A DNA stretch of 64,000 bases from Asticcacaulis tiandongensis. GTDB lineage: Bacteria; Pseudomonadota; Alphaproteobacteria; Caulobacterales; Caulobacteraceae. Within the stretch, counting starts at the first letter, position 1. Each line of letters starts with the position of its first letter. Positions 36,773 to 46,528 of this stretch are shown here, piece by piece. Position numbers and translations under genes: made by a program. The stretch covers positions 1 through 64,000 of the forward strand of contig NZ_ML636837.1 in the NCBI RefSeq assembly GCF_006475605.1, read 5' to 3'. The notes beneath the pieces were generated by a model that ran no database searches, was not told where the DNA came from, and worked only from the letters and a program-made list of their open reading frames with translations.

Positions 36773-37115
36773 CGAATGTAATTCCTTCATCACGGAGAAA
36801 ATGTTTGCGGCCTTTGAGGCCGGATTGGTAAAAATCTATACACCAGAAGCGATTAACGCCTACTATTGATACGACTTGATTATTTGTCAAACCCATAAGT
36901 CGCGTAATGTAAGCGATTGTTACTAAAATCACACGTAAATTTCCGTTATAGATTTACCGCCTAAAAATAAACAGACAACCAATGTCTGGAAATACGGTAA
37001 CGCCTCAGGAGGGAGGTCCGTCCTCGTCCGCTCAGGCTTAGGCTATTTTCGCTACAGTGTTGCGACAGTAACGGGTGCCTCCGCATTCAAGGGCGGCACC
37101 GCGTCACGGTAAGGC
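36773..37115. other. 343-bp intergenic region between tolB and pal
   Basis: An A/T-rich half (36800-36970) adjoins pal and probably holds its promoter, though I cannot fix the boxes. The half near tolB is GC-rich, with GGTGCC and GGCACC arms near 37073 and 37094 that may form a weak hairpin. I see no gene. Confidence 0.45.
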
Positions 37116-38447
37116 CTATTTCAGGCGCGGTGACCATGCCGGATCAGAGGCACCGCCGGAATAGGGTACGGGGCGCTCGATTCGGCCGGACACCTCAACC
37201 ATCCACAGGGAGGGCATTGCTCCCGGAGGTTCACGGAAGAACATGATGTATCGACCATTGGGTGCCCATGTCGGGCCTTCTTCGAGGTAGGACGAGGTCA
37301 GAAGGCGCTCACCCGATCCGTCGGGGCTCATGACACCAATCGAGAAGCGCCCGCCCTGTTGCTTGGTGAAGGCGATCAGGTCACCCTTTGGGCTATAGAC
37401 CGGCGTGGAATAGATGCCGCCGCCAAACGAGATACGCTTAACGCCGGAGCCATCAAGGTTCATGGTGTAGATTTGCGGTGAACCGCCACGGTCGGAATTG
37501 AACACGATCTTTGAGCCATCGGCTGAGAAAGAGGCCGAGGTATCAATCGCCGGATCACGTGTCAGGCGCGTAGTGGCGCGCGACCGCAGGTCCATAAGAT
37601 AGATGTCGGTGTTACCGCCCTGAGCGACCGAATAGGCGAGCTTCGTGCCATCAGGTGAGAAGCGCGGCGAGAAGACCATGCCCTGAATCTGACCGACCGA
37701 TTCCTGACGGCCGGTTTCAATATTGAAGATAAAGATACGCGCCGAATCTTCACGCAGCACCATATAGGCGACTTCCTGAGAATCTGCCGAGAAACGCGGC
37801 GTCATCACCTTATAGGAGCCATCGGTCAGGTAGGAGGGATTGGCCCCGTCCTGATCCATGATCGCCAGACGTTTGATGCGGTTACCGCGTCCACCGCTTT
37901 CGGCAACAAAGACGATGCGCGTATCGAAATAGCCTTCTTCGCCGGTCAGGCGCTCATAGATGGCGTCGGCGATCTTGTGGGCGACACGACGCCAGTTTTC
38001 CGGCGTGGCGGTCAGGGATTGCCCCAGAAGCTGGCGCTCGGAAAAAACATCCCACAGACGGAAATCAACCGTCAGACGCCCTTCGGCATCAACGCGGGCC
38101 ATGCCGTTGGCCAGAGCCTGTGCGTTAATGGTCTTCCAGCTGGCAAAGGTCGGTGAGGCATTGATATCAACGCTTTGTTCGATAAAGGCCGCCGGATTGA
38201 TCGGCTTGAAGAAACCCGAACGTTCAAGGTCAGCCATAACGACCGAAGAAATCTTGCTGCCGATATCTGAGCCATCCGCCGAGCCGATCTGGATAGCGAT
38301 AGGCATGGGCTCAATGACGCCGGAATCGACCTCAGCACGCAGGGGCGCATTCTGGGCCATGACCGCAGGGGCGCTCAGGCTGGTTACAGCCAGACACAGG
38401 GCAGCCCCCCATGCCAGCAACTTACCGATTGTCTTCGACGGTTTCAT
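37116..38447 (-). CDS. tolB: Tol-Pal system protein TolB
   Basis: A 443-residue periplasmic protein: signal peptide (about 1-32), an N-terminal alpha/beta domain and a six-bladed beta-propeller with repeated '[13 protein letters not shown]', '[15 protein letters not shown]', '[13 protein letters not shown]' motifs. TolB binds Pal and TolA and couples outer-membrane constriction to division. GAGG is five bases before the ATG. It is downstream of tolA by 29 bp in the same operon. Confidence 0.96.
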   Translation of the reverse strand: MKPSKTIGKLLAWGAALCLAVTSLSAPAVMAQNAPLRAEVDSGVIEPMPIAIQIGSADGSDIGSKISSVVMADLERSGFFKPINPAAFIEQSVDINASPTFASWKTINAQALANGMARVDAEGRLTVDFRLWDVFSERQLLGQSLTATPENWRRVAHKIADAIYERLTGEEGYFDTRIVFVAESGGRGNRIKRLAIMDQDGANPSYLTDGSYKVMTPRFSADSQEVAYMVLREDSARIFIFNIETGRQESVGQIQGMVFSPRFSPDGTKLAYSVAQGGNTDIYLMDLRSRATTRLTRDPAIDTSASFSADGSKIVFNSDRGGSPQIYTMNLDGSGVKRISFGGGIYSTPVYSPKGDLIAFTKQQGGRFSIGVMSPDGSGERLLTSSYLEEGPTWAPNGRYIMFFREPPGAMPSLWMVEVSGRIERPVPYSGGASDPAWSPRLK

Positions 38448-38476
38448 TGTTTCCTCGTACATTTTAACACCAGAGC

Positions 38477-39310
38477 CTACAGACCCTGACAGGCTTTTTC
38501 CGCGTTGAAGGTAATTTCCAGCGGCTGATTATACAGCCCATCCGGCAGACCTTCGTATAGTTCACCGCGCTTGACCGCCAGCTGCGCACGGGCGGCAGCG
38601 GCCTCCCATACCGGATCATTACGCCTATTCTTCCAATCCGGCCCTTTTATGACGCGGCCATTGGGCGAAATGGTAAAGCCCATGACCGGCTTAACCGTAT
38701 TGCCGCCCGGCACATCGCAGTTCGGCGACCAAAGTCTTTGCAGACGTGAGGTCAGGGCATTAAGCGCCGGCCCTGTATCGCGCGCATCCGCACCGCGATT
38801 GGAGGCACCGTCCGTCGCCGTGGTCGAAGGCCGCGCCGGTGTGCGGGTATTTGACCGCGAGGGCGTGGACTGGGTACGGCTCAGGCTGTCGAGGTCCAGA
38901 CCGCTTGAGGGCGGCTTTTTCGGTTCGGCCTTCTTGGGTTCCGGTTTTTTGGGCTCAGGTTTGGGCGTGGGCTTCGGTTCCGGCTTTGGCGCAGGTTTTG
39001 GCGTTGGGGTGGGTTTAGGTGTTGGCTTAGGCTCAGGTTTGGGTTCCGGCTTAGGCGCAGGTACCGGCGCGGGTTCAGGCTCTGCGGGGGCAGCCGGTTC
39101 CGGCATGGGTTCCGGCTCAGGCGGCAGCACCGCCGTCTCATCAACCGGCGACGGAGCCTGAGCGAAGGTCGGAATTTCCGAGACGATCTGCACCGGCACG
39201 GAGGAGACTTTCAGGGTCTCAGGTTCGCTGCCCCAGCGCAGCAAGGCAAACAGAACCACACCGGCATGCAGCGCAATCGATCCCAGTAATGCGGGGCCCA
39301 TACGTCTCAT
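38477..39310 (-). CDS. tolA: Tol-Pal system protein TolA
   Basis: A 277-residue inner-membrane protein: a single transmembrane helix (about 9-25), a long Pro/Lys/Glu-rich stretch of 'PKPEPKP' type repeats (about 60-140), and a C-terminal folded domain with 'CDVPGG' and '[16 protein letters not shown]' as in TolA/TonB-like C-domains. It spans the periplasm, driven by TolQR proton motive force. The repeat region differs from the Ala/Lys helical domain II of E. coli TolA and is highly repetitive in DNA too, so it could vary in length between strains. Confidence 0.85.
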   Translation of the reverse strand: MRRMGPALLGSIALHAGVVLFALLRWGSEPETLKVSSVPVQIVSEIPTFAQAPSPVDETAVLPPEPEPMPEPAAPAEPEPAPVPAPKPEPKPEPKPTPKPTPTPKPAPKPEPKPTPKPEPKKPEPKKAEPKKPPSSGLDLDSLSRTQSTPSRSNTRTPARPSTTATDGASNRGADARDTGPALNALTSRLQRLWSPNCDVPGGNTVKPVMGFTISPNGRVIKGPDWKNRRNDPVWEAAAARAQLAVKRGELYEGLPDGLYNQPLEITFNAEKACQGL

Positions 39311-39313
39311 GGC

Positions 39314-39802
39314 TTAGGGGGTCACCTCTGGCTGGGTTTGCGGCGCGACGGCTTCGGGTGCTCCCATGCCTTCGGTCATCAGGTTGATCTTGCCATAGCC
39401 TGAGGTCGACAGACGCGCCATAACACGCGCTACGGTTTCGTAAGAGGCGGCGCCTTCGGCACGCACATAGATCGCCTTTGAGGTGTCGCCGCGGCTGATG
39501 GCTTCGATACGTGGCACAAGCTGATCAAAGGTCGCCGGATCATTTTGCACATAGATCGCGCCGTCACGCTGAATGGAGACGGTGAGCGGATCACCTTCGT
39601 CCTGCATCGAGGCGGCTTCGGTTTTGGGCAGTTCAAGCTTGATGCCCGACGCCAGAAGCGGGGCCGAGATCATGAAGATGATCAGCAGCACCAGCATCAC
39701 ATCGACCATCGGCGTGACGTTGATTTCAGACAGCGCCCCGCGTCTGCGTGAGCGCCTGCCGCGTCTTGAGCGTCCGCCGGAGGAGGTTGAACCCATTGCC
39801 AT
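39314..39802 (-). CDS. tolR: Tol-Pal system protein TolR
   Basis: A 162-residue ExbD/TolR-type protein: a basic start, one transmembrane helix with 'VDVMLVLLIIFMISAP' carrying the proton-path Asp, and a periplasmic domain. GGGGAG precedes the ATG by eight bases. It lies 3 bp upstream of tolA and 14 bp after tolQ. Confidence 0.95.
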   Translation of the reverse strand: MAMGSTSSGGRSRRGRRSRRRGALSEINVTPMVDVMLVLLIIFMISAPLLASGIKLELPKTEAASMQDEGDPLTVSIQRDGAIYVQNDPATFDQLVPRIEAISRGDTSKAIYVRAEGAASYETVARVMARLSTSGYGKINLMTEGMGAPEAVAPQTQPEVTP

Positions 39803-39816
39803 GGTCTGCGCTCCCC

Positions 39817-40518
39817 TTAGCCGCTGATCTTGTCGGCCAGACGGCGCGTCACAGACACCAGCAGCTCGTCGGAGAAGTTTTCCATGCGCGACGTAAAGCG
39901 GCCGACCTGCGTATTATAGATGTTATAGGCGGCATAGGCCGGAATAGCGGCGGCCAGACCGATGGCCGTGGCAAACAGGGCTTCGGAAATGGCCGGTGCT
40001 ACGGTCGCCAGATTGGTGTCGCCTTGTGCCGCAATGGCGGAAAAGGCATTCATGATGCCCCATACCGTACCGAACAGACCGAGGAACGGCGAGGCCGTAG
40101 CCACCACCGCCAGAACACTAAGGCCCTGCTCAAGCTCATCCGATTCGGAGGCGATGACGTGGTTCACTTCGCGGTCAATCTGACCGAGCAGCAGATCGCC
40201 CTGCGCCGGTGAGATGGCGCGGCCCTTATGGTCACGCCAGGCCGAGGTCACCGCGACCAGAAGCTTCGGGAACGGCTCTTTGGGGTGATCACCGAGAGAC
40301 ACGGCAATATCATCGAGGGCGCGGCCCGAAGACAGGGTCTGTTCAAAGGCGGTCGCTTCCTTGTTGAGGCGCGACAACTGGAAAGCCTTTTGAATGATGA
40401 TGGCCCACGACCATAAAGACGCCACCGTCAGCATGATCATTACTGACTTTACCACCCAGTCGGCGTGCAGGAACAGTTCGATAAAGCTCAAAGATTCGGC
40501 GACAGGGGCGGCGGCCAT
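39817..40518 (-). CDS. tolQ: Tol-Pal system protein TolQ
   Basis: A 233-residue three-helix inner-membrane protein of the MotA/TolQ/ExbB family, the stator-like proton channel of the Tol system. Helix 1 is near residues 20-40; helices 2 and 3 contain 'FLGLFGTVWGIMNAF' and 'EALFATAIGLAAAIPAYAAYN', both highly typical. GGGAG lies eight bases before the ATG. It is the first gene of tolQRAB. Confidence 0.96.
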   Translation of the reverse strand: MAAAPVAESLSFIELFLHADWVVKSVMIMLTVASLWSWAIIIQKAFQLSRLNKEATAFEQTLSSGRALDDIAVSLGDHPKEPFPKLLVAVTSAWRDHKGRAISPAQGDLLLGQIDREVNHVIASESDELEQGLSVLAVVATASPFLGLFGTVWGIMNAFSAIAAQGDTNLATVAPAISEALFATAIGLAAAIPAYAAYNIYNTQVGRFTSRMENFSDELLVSVTRRLADKISG

Positions 40519-40721
40519 AAATGTAGCTCCCAGAAGAATAGGTTTCCAAAGCCCGCAACAGGCAAAATATCTTTACAAACCATAAATGATTAATGAAGGG
40601 TCAAGGCGCAGCCATATCCCTCGCAAAACGCACCTTGCCTGAGGCATGACGACATTTCTATGGCAGCAAAGGCACAAGTAGATACTTTTCTGCCGCATTG
40701 GCTATAAACGCGGCGTAAAAG

Positions 40722-41237
40722 CTACAGACTGCCAAGCTTCTCTGCTTCGGCACGGGCGCGGATGTCGCTGTGGTGTTCGGGCAGGAACTTGGTTTTGACA
40801 ATATCCAGCAGGCTTTTGGGCAGGCGGCGCGGACGGGCGGCCATGTCGATGCACACCAGTTGCAGCTTACCGCTGCACAGAAGCTTGCCCTTACATTCGA
40901 TACGCTGGGTCAGGTAGAATCTGGCCCCCTGCCCGTGGTCGATTTCACTGCGTACCCACAAAACATCATCAATACGCGCCGGGGCTTTGTATTGCACCAG
41001 AACTTCAGAAACCGCGAAGGCCAGAGGGTCCTGCCCCCGCGCCAGTTCGGAATGGTGGATATCGAGGCAGCGCATGAAATCCGAGCGGCCCCGTTCAAAA
41101 TATTTCAGATAGTTGGCGTAATAGACGACACCGGAAAAATCGGTATCTTCGTAATAGACGCGGATAGGCAAGGAGTGGGTACGCCCGTCGATAAAACCCG
41201 ACAAAGCCCCTTCGACCAGATAATCGATGTCTTTCAT
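40722..41237 (-). CDS. ybgC: tol-pal-associated acyl-CoA thioesterase
   Basis: A 171-residue hot-dog fold thioesterase of the YbgC family. The signature is 'VYYEDTDFSGVVYYANYLKYFERGR' with the catalytic Asp in EDTD. It cleaves short-chain acyl-CoA or acyl-ACP thioesters in the cytoplasm and is a conserved neighbour of tol genes. A 16-residue N-terminal extension precedes the fold. The gap to tolQ is 203 bp, so the tol operon probably has its own promoter. Confidence 0.92.
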   Translation of the reverse strand: MKDIDYLVEGALSGFIDGRTHSLPIRVYYEDTDFSGVVYYANYLKYFERGRSDFMRCLDIHHSELARGQDPLAFAVSEVLVQYKAPARIDDVLWVRSEIDHGQGARFYLTQRIECKGKLLCSGKLQLVCIDMAARPRRLPKSLLDIVKTKFLPEHHSDIRARAEAEKLGSL

Positions 41238-41368
41238 CTCTTGCCCCGCTCAGTTCGCACCTGCGGCATAAGAGAATGGGTTGAAACGCCCGCCCTGTCG
41301 ATAACAAAATTAACCATAAGGCAATTTTTGCGCGTAGCTAAAACTAACCCACTATCGTCAGGCGAGTT

Positions 41369-42409
41369 TCAGTCGAACATATCCCCTTGCGGGGCGATAC
41401 GACCATCGGGCGGCGGCGTCAGACCAAGATGCACATAGGCCCGCGCACAGGCCATGCGCCCGCGCGGTGTGCGTTGAATAAAGCCCTGCTGCATCAGGTA
41501 AGGCTCGATCATGTCCTCGACGGCATCGCGTGATTCGGCAATGGCGGCAGCAATGGTTTCGACGCCCACCGGCCCGCCGCCGTAGTTTTCGATCATCGCC
41601 GCCAGATAACGGCGATCCAGCTGATCCAGACCCGAAGGATCAACCTCAAGGCGGGCCAGAGCCTTGGCGGCGGCTTTTTTGTCGATGCGCTCGACATTAT
41701 CCGCCGTGGCGAAATCCCTGACGCGGCGGAGCAGGCGTCCGGCAACGCGGGGCGTACCACGTGAACGGGTCGCGACCTCTAAGGCGCCATCTTCGGTCAG
41801 GTGCGCCCCAAGCTTTCTTCCGGTCGAGACCACGACCTTGACCAGTTCTTCGGGCGTATAGAATTCAAGCCGCAGCGGAATGCCGAAACGGTCACGTAGG
41901 GGCTGAGACAACAGGCCCGCCCGCGTCGTTGCCCCCACCAGCGTAAAGGGTGCAATATCGATACGCACGGTGCGTGCCGCTGGCCCCTCGCCGATAATCA
42001 GGTCGAGCACATAGTCTTCCATCGCCGGATAGAGGATTTCCTCAACCACCGGACTGAGGCGGTGAATTTCGTCGATGAACAGGACGTCATTGGGTTCAAG
42101 ATTCGACAGGATCGCCGCGAGATCACCGGCCTTAGCCAGCATCGGGCCGGAAGTGGCGCGAAACCCTACCCCCAGCTCGCGGGCGACGATCTGTGCCAGT
42201 GTCGTCTTGCCAAGACCCGGCGGGCCGTAGAACAGGACGTGATCCAGCGCCTCCTTGCGCGCGGCGGCGGCGGCGACAAAGACCTTGAGATTGGCCTTGA
42301 GGGGGGCCTGACCGACGAAATCATCGAAGCTTTGGGGGCGCAGGGCCCGGTCGGCGGCGAAGTTGTCCACCTCATAGTCTGTTGCCTCACCCGATACGAT
42401 ACGTGACAT
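41369..42409 (-). CDS. ruvB: Holliday junction branch-migration ATPase RuvB
   Basis: A 346-residue AAA+ motor that drives Holliday-junction branch migration with RuvA. Walker A is GPPGLGKT, Walker B '[12 protein letters not shown]', and the C-terminal winged helix ends '[18 protein letters not shown]'. It is six bases downstream of ruvA. Length and motifs are standard. Confidence 0.97.
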   Translation of the reverse strand: MSRIVSGEATDYEVDNFAADRALRPQSFDDFVGQAPLKANLKVFVAAAAARKEALDHVLFYGPPGLGKTTLAQIVARELGVGFRATSGPMLAKAGDLAAILSNLEPNDVLFIDEIHRLSPVVEEILYPAMEDYVLDLIIGEGPAARTVRIDIAPFTLVGATTRAGLLSQPLRDRFGIPLRLEFYTPEELVKVVVSTGRKLGAHLTEDGALEVATRSRGTPRVAGRLLRRVRDFATADNVERIDKKAAAKALARLEVDPSGLDQLDRRYLAAMIENYGGGPVGVETIAAAIAESRDAVEDMIEPYLMQQGFIQRTPRGRMACARAYVHLGLTPPPDGRIAPQGDMFD

Positions 42410-42415
42410 GAGCGA

Positions 42416-43039
42416 TTACCGTCCCAGCACTTTGAGCGAGGCGCGGATAACCGCCGCCAGTTCGGCTTCGGGGCCAAGCTCACGCAGGGCGTTTTCTACG
42501 GCCACACGCGACTGGGTTTCGGAAATGCCCAGCCCCATCAGGGCCGCAACGCTCTCGCCATTGACGCTGACCGGTGCCGAAGCGGCGGCGGTCGACGCAG
42601 AGGCCACACCAGTCGGCGGCACAAACACACCGCCGGTCGTCAGGGCCTTGCCCTTAAGCTCGATGACAATGCGTTGCGCCAGTTTCGGCCCGACGCCATT
42701 GGCCTTGCCCACCCGTGTCTTGTCTTCGTTAGCCACGGCAATGGTCAGGTCTTCGGGGGTCAGAATATCGAGCACCGACAGGGCCGCCTTGGGGCCAACC
42801 CCCTGAACGTCCAGCAGTTTGCGGAAAGCCTGACGTTCATCCTTACTGAGGAAACCATAGAGGCGTGTGCCATCTTCGCGGGTCTGACTTTCGATGTGCA
42901 GGATGATCTCGGCACCCGCCTCAGGCAGGGCCGCCAGAGTGCGTACACCGCAGCGGACATTATAGCCGACGCCGCTGACCTCAATCAGCAGTTCCTCATC
43001 ATCGCTTTCGAGCAGCGCGCCTCTTAAACGTCCGATCAT
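42416..43039 (-). CDS. ruvA: Holliday junction DNA-binding protein RuvA
   Basis: A 207-residue protein with the OB-fold N-terminus ('MIGRLRGALLESDDEELLIE'), two HhH motifs ('LLDVQGVGPKAALSVLD', 'ANGVGPKLAQRIVIELKGK') and a flexible linker to a C-terminal RuvB-binding domain. AAAGG precedes the ATG by six bases. Its start overlaps the ruvC stop as ATGA. Confidence 0.97.
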   Translation of the reverse strand: MIGRLRGALLESDDEELLIEVSGVGYNVRCGVRTLAALPEAGAEIILHIESQTREDGTRLYGFLSKDERQAFRKLLDVQGVGPKAALSVLDILTPEDLTIAVANEDKTRVGKANGVGPKLAQRIVIELKGKALTTGGVFVPPTGVASASTAAASAPVSVNGESVAALMGLGISETQSRVAVENALRELGPEAELAAVIRASLKVLGR

Positions 43040-43554
43040 GCGGCACCTTTTGTCAGTTGTTTCATCTTACGTTTATGCGCGTGAGTTATGGCACAGGCCA
43101 GAGCATCGGCGGCATCAGCATTCAGGCCGCCTTCGGCTGTGGCCGCGCGCGGCAGGAGCCGCCTGACCATAAAGCCTATCTGTTCCTTGTCGGCGCGACC
43201 GGCCCCGACGACGGATTTTTTGATATCAAGGGCGGCATATTCCGCAACGCTCAGGCCCGCCTTGGCCGGTGCAAGCATGGCGGCGGCCCGCGCATGACCC
43301 AGTTTCAGCGTCGAGGACGGGTTCATATTGACGAAGGTTTCCTCAATCGCCGCTTCGTGCGGGCGATACTGATGGATGACCTCGGACAGGCCTTCGAACA
43401 GGTGCAGAAGGCGGTGCGCCAGTTCCGCCTTATCATCCGGCAGGATGACGCCGTGCGCCACCCAGTTGAGGCGCGCGCCCTGCGTATCGATCACGCCCCA
43501 GCCGAGGCGACGCAATCCCGGATCCAGCCCGATAATTCGAATCGTGTTCTGCAT
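43036..43554 (-). CDS. ruvC: Holliday junction resolvase RuvC
   Basis: A 172-residue endonuclease that resolves Holliday junctions. Acidic catalytic residues are in 'IIGLDPGLRRLGWG' (Asp11), 'AAIEETFVNMNPSSTLKLG' and 'GLNADAADALACAITHAH'. The ATG at 43554 gives the canonical start before the first strand; an earlier in-frame ATG at 43590 is unlikely. First gene of ruvCAB. Confidence 0.95.
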   Translation of the reverse strand: MQNTIRIIGLDPGLRRLGWGVIDTQGARLNWVAHGVILPDDKAELAHRLLHLFEGLSEVIHQYRPHEAAIEETFVNMNPSSTLKLGHARAAAMLAPAKAGLSVAEYAALDIKKSVVGAGRADKEQIGFMVRRLLPRAATAEGGLNADAADALACAITHAHKRKMKQLTKGAA

Positions 43555-43730
43555 TCGTTCATATGTACCCGTGAGAGGCCACCAAGGCAATCATCAAGCC
43601 TGCGCTTTGGCCGCTGTTTTGCAGGATAATTGTCATTTCCCCTGCGCGTGAGAGATAGATTGTCAAAAAGGGCTATTCGGGGTTAAGGTTCTATTAAGGG
43701 TGCCGGGTAAGGGCGAGTGAGGGGGCTGTG

Positions 43731-45260
43731 ATGAGACAGGCAGGTTTACCGCAAAACGGAAAGACACATCGCATCGGGGGTCTGATCGGTTTCGGGCTTC
43801 TGGCGATTATAGGCATCGGTGCGTGCGGGCTGGCGCTCAGCTATGGCAAGGCTCCGTTCAATGCCGGTCTGCAACTGAGCGACTGGGTCAAATGGGTGCA
43901 GATCGAAGGCACCGCCTCAGGGCTTTCGGCGTTTTTTGGCATATTGGGGCTGATAGGCCTGACGGGGTTTGTTAAGTCGCTCCTGCCCACAGGCGCACGG
44001 GTTGCGCCGGTGAGGGCTGAGACGCCCCCTGTTGCGGAAGCCATTATACCTGATGACTTTGTTGAGCCTGATAGCTTCGTTGCACAGGCGGCAGATATCC
44101 CGCCGCCGCAACCCACCGCAGAAATCATCCCCTTTCGTCAGGAACCGGTGGCCGTTGAGGCCGCACCAGAGATCCCTGCGCATACTGAGCCAACGCATAC
44201 TGAAATAGCCGATCCTATTGCGCAGGCCCTGCTGGCGGAAGCGCCGGATACGGAAATTCAGGCCCCTGCCGCCGATATTGATGCCGTGATCCATTCGGCC
44301 ATGCGCTTCATTGAAACGCCTGATCCGGCCCCCCAAAGCGTCACCAGCATTGCCGAGGTGCATTCGTTGCGGGAGATAGCCGAGGAAAGCGATACGCCGC
44401 CGCCTTGCCCGCTGTCGGAAGCACTTATCGACCGTATTGAGCCGGAACACGAAGCGCCCGTCACGCCCCCTGCGGCGGGGATCAGTGAAAACGCGCAAGC
44501 CCTGATTGTTGCAGCCACTCAGGTCGCCCTGTCGCAATGGCCGGAAACAACCCGCCCTATTGCCGAGGCGGAACTGAGCACACGGCTGGCGCAACTTTAT
44601 TATGACCCTTCGCCGGATTGTCGCGAGGTGTTTGAAACCATTGGCGCCGGAGACCTTAGCGGGGCCGCCGAAAAGCTGAAGGCGCAGGCAGGGCTTGTGG
44701 CGAACACCGTTCCGGCACGGGCCGCCGATTTGTGGCGCATATATGGCGCGCTGCATATGGGACGTGAAGACGATCAGGCCATGTATGCCTATGAGCAGGT
44801 ATCGCTGCTTGATTCGTCCGATGCCAATATTCACCTCTATCTGGTGCGCCGCTATGAAATGGCCGGTCAATCTGAGGCCCTGTTGCCGGTGATCGCGCGG
44901 GCCCTGGCGGTGACGGATGACGCGAGCTTGCAGAATGATCTGCTCACCCGTCAGGCCGAACTGGCGCAGGCCGCTGAGGATTGGGGTACCACCGCCAGCG
45001 CCCTTGAGGGCTTAAGCGTCATTCGCGCGCGTGAGGCCGAGGCCGATCCGGACAATCTTCAGAAGCGTTCGGCCCATGCCATAGCCATGGCCAAACTGGC
45101 GCAGGTGCGTGAGCGTCTGGGAGATTTCCCCAAGGCCGGGCCGCTTTATGAACATGCCCATGAGGTGTTTGCCGAGCTGTCGGCCAAGGTGCCAGATCAT
45201 GCGGGCCTTAGGGCCATGGCGGAAAATGCCCTGCGCGATGCCCGGCGTTTCAGGGCCTAG
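43731..45260 (+). CDS. membrane-anchored protein with acidic linker and TPR-like C-terminus
   Basis: A 509-residue protein I do not recognise. Two transmembrane helices (about 19-38 and 65-82) are followed by a long Pro/Glu/Ile-rich, low-complexity acidic linker (about 90-245) and then a predicted all-helical region (about 250-509) with TPR-like repeats ('AADLWRIYGALHMGREDDQAMY', 'ALEGLSVIRAREAEADPDN'). AGGGGG sits five bases before the ATG. It overlaps the convergent Gre-type gene by four bases. A scaffold or assembly role is inference. Confidence 0.75.
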   Translation: MRQAGLPQNGKTHRIGGLIGFGLLAIIGIGACGLALSYGKAPFNAGLQLSDWVKWVQIEGTASGLSAFFGILGLIGLTGFVKSLLPTGARVAPVRAETPPVAEAIIPDDFVEPDSFVAQAADIPPPQPTAEIIPFRQEPVAVEAAPEIPAHTEPTHTEIADPIAQALLAEAPDTEIQAPAADIDAVIHSAMRFIETPDPAPQSVTSIAEVHSLREIAEESDTPPPCPLSEALIDRIEPEHEAPVTPPAAGISENAQALIVAATQVALSQWPETTRPIAEAELSTRLAQLYYDPSPDCREVFETIGAGDLSGAAEKLKAQAGLVANTVPARAADLWRIYGALHMGREDDQAMYAYEQVSLLDSSDANIHLYLVRRYEMAGQSEALLPVIARALAVTDDASLQNDLLTRQAELAQAAEDWGTTASALEGLSVIRAREAEADPDNLQKRSAHAIAMAKLAQVRERLGDFPKAGPLYEHAHEVFAELSAKVPDHAGLRAMAENALRDARRFRA

Positions 45261-45736
45261 GCTATAGCGGTGATCTCAATCACGGTGTCGGATATCGTCA
45301 CCTCGTCACCCGTTTCACGGCCCATGAGGACGCGTGCCAGTGGCGAGACATAGGAGAGGCTGCCTTTGGCGGGGTCGGCCTCGTCTTCGCCGACAATGCG
45401 GAAGCTTTGGCGGCGGCCATCCTCACGCAGTATGTCCACCCGACAGCCGAACACGACCCGATCCGGCGAGGCGACCGGCTCAATCTTTTGTGCCGACCCG
45501 AGACGCGCCGTATAATAGCGCAGATCACGCGTGGCGCGCGCCATAGCGGTGCGGTCGTCACTGACCTCACCGGAGGCTTGCGCGGCGGTATAGGCGGCGC
45601 GGGCCTCAGTGAAGGCGGCCTCAAGCTGCGCCAGCCCTTCGGGTGTCACATAGTTGGGATGTGGCGATATCGGCCGGTCGGGCAGATTGGCCGCTGCGGC
45701 TTCGTGATCTTCGTCTTTGGTAAAGGCTACACTCAT
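45257..45736 (-). CDS. GreA/GreB-family transcription elongation factor
   Basis: A 159-residue protein with an N-terminal coiled coil and a C-terminal FKBP-like domain ('VVFGCRVDILREDGRRQSF', 'YVSPLARVLMGRETGDEVT'). The length equals GreA/GreB. The coiled-coil tip, which in GreA carries two acids that place Mg in the polymerase active centre, reads GEVSDDRTAM, so the acids may still be there but the context is unusual. It could also be an Rnk-like regulator. The ATG at 45736 follows AAGAGAG; the family-A repeat at 45781 lies upstream. Confidence 0.8.
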   Translation of the reverse strand: MSVAFTKDEDHEAAAANLPDRPISPHPNYVTPEGLAQLEAAFTEARAAYTAAQASGEVSDDRTAMARATRDLRYYTARLGSAQKIEPVASPDRVVFGCRVDILREDGRRQSFRIVGEDEADPAKGSLSYVSPLARVLMGRETGDEVTISDTVIEITAIA

Positions 45737-45780
45737 GGCTCTCTTACTAGGGTTTGTCGGGTTATGATTCAATGCAGGGA

Positions 45781-45850
45781 AGATACCCCACCCCCACAAA
45801 GGCAAGCCTTTGTGGTCCCCCTCCCCATCACAGATGGGGAGGTATGAAGG
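45781..45850. repeat. REP-like intergenic repeat, family A copy 3
   Basis: AGATACCCCACC, CCACAAAGGCaagCCTTTGTGG hairpin, TCCCCCTCCCCATcacagATGGGGAGG hairpin, ending TATGAA. It lies between the divergent Gre-type and Lrp genes. Confidence 0.85.
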
Positions 45851-45977
45851 CAAGGCGCGGCCGGAAAAGGTAAATCATTCTGAAAAAATACGTAAAAAAT
45901 ACGGTTTCGAGGTGGAAATTATTTCCAAACCGGCTTTTATGAGGTTATTTTTACCCAAAAGCATGAGGGGGACTGCC

Positions 45978-46469
45978 TTGTCAGGTGTCATTGACGAACT
46001 CGATGCCCGTATTCTCGATCTGGTGCAGGACGACGCCAGCCTGTCGGTGGCGGAAATTGCCGAGAGGGTCAATCTGTCGCCGTCTCCGTGCTGGCGACGC
46101 ATCAAACGCCTTGAGGAAGCGGGGATTATTACCCGTCGTGTGACCCTGCTTGATCCGGATATTCTCGGGCTGGGGTTCGAGGTCTATGCCGCCGTCAAGC
46201 TGTCGCATCCGACGCGCGCCAATCTTGAGGCGTTTGAGGCGAGACTGGTTGACTGGCCCGAAGTTGTGTCCTGCGCTACTGTGACAGGCCGCGAAGACTA
46301 TATGCTCCGGATCGTGACGCGTGACATGCACGCCTATGATGATTTTATGCGCGATCAGCTTCTGGCATCGGATCTGGTGGCGGCCATCGAAAGCCGCATT
46401 GTCATCCGGCCCGTTAAAGCCACCTCTGCCCTGCCGCTGAAGCTGGTGGTGCCCACTATTGATAATTGA
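45978..46469 (+). CDS. Lrp/AsnC family transcriptional regulator
   Basis: A 163-residue regulator with an N-terminal winged helix ('LSVAEIAERVNLSPSPCWRRIKRLEEAGII') and a C-terminal RAM/ligand domain ('EVVSCATVTGREDYMLRIVT'). A TTG at 45978 has GAGGGGG six bases upstream and gives the canonical 'LDxxD' start; an ATG at 45963 lies within that Shine-Dalgarno region and is less likely. It probably senses an amino acid. No operator is obvious. Confidence 0.87.
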   Translation: MSGVIDELDARILDLVQDDASLSVAEIAERVNLSPSPCWRRIKRLEEAGIITRRVTLLDPDILGLGFEVYAAVKLSHPTRANLEAFEARLVDWPEVVSCATVTGREDYMLRIVTRDMHAYDDFMRDQLLASDLVAAIESRIVIRPVKATSALPLKLVVPTIDN

Positions 46470-46528
46470 TTTCGCCTCAGCCTTTCTGACGGCCCCCATT
46501 GTATAATTGCATATAAGGTCTTCTTTTT

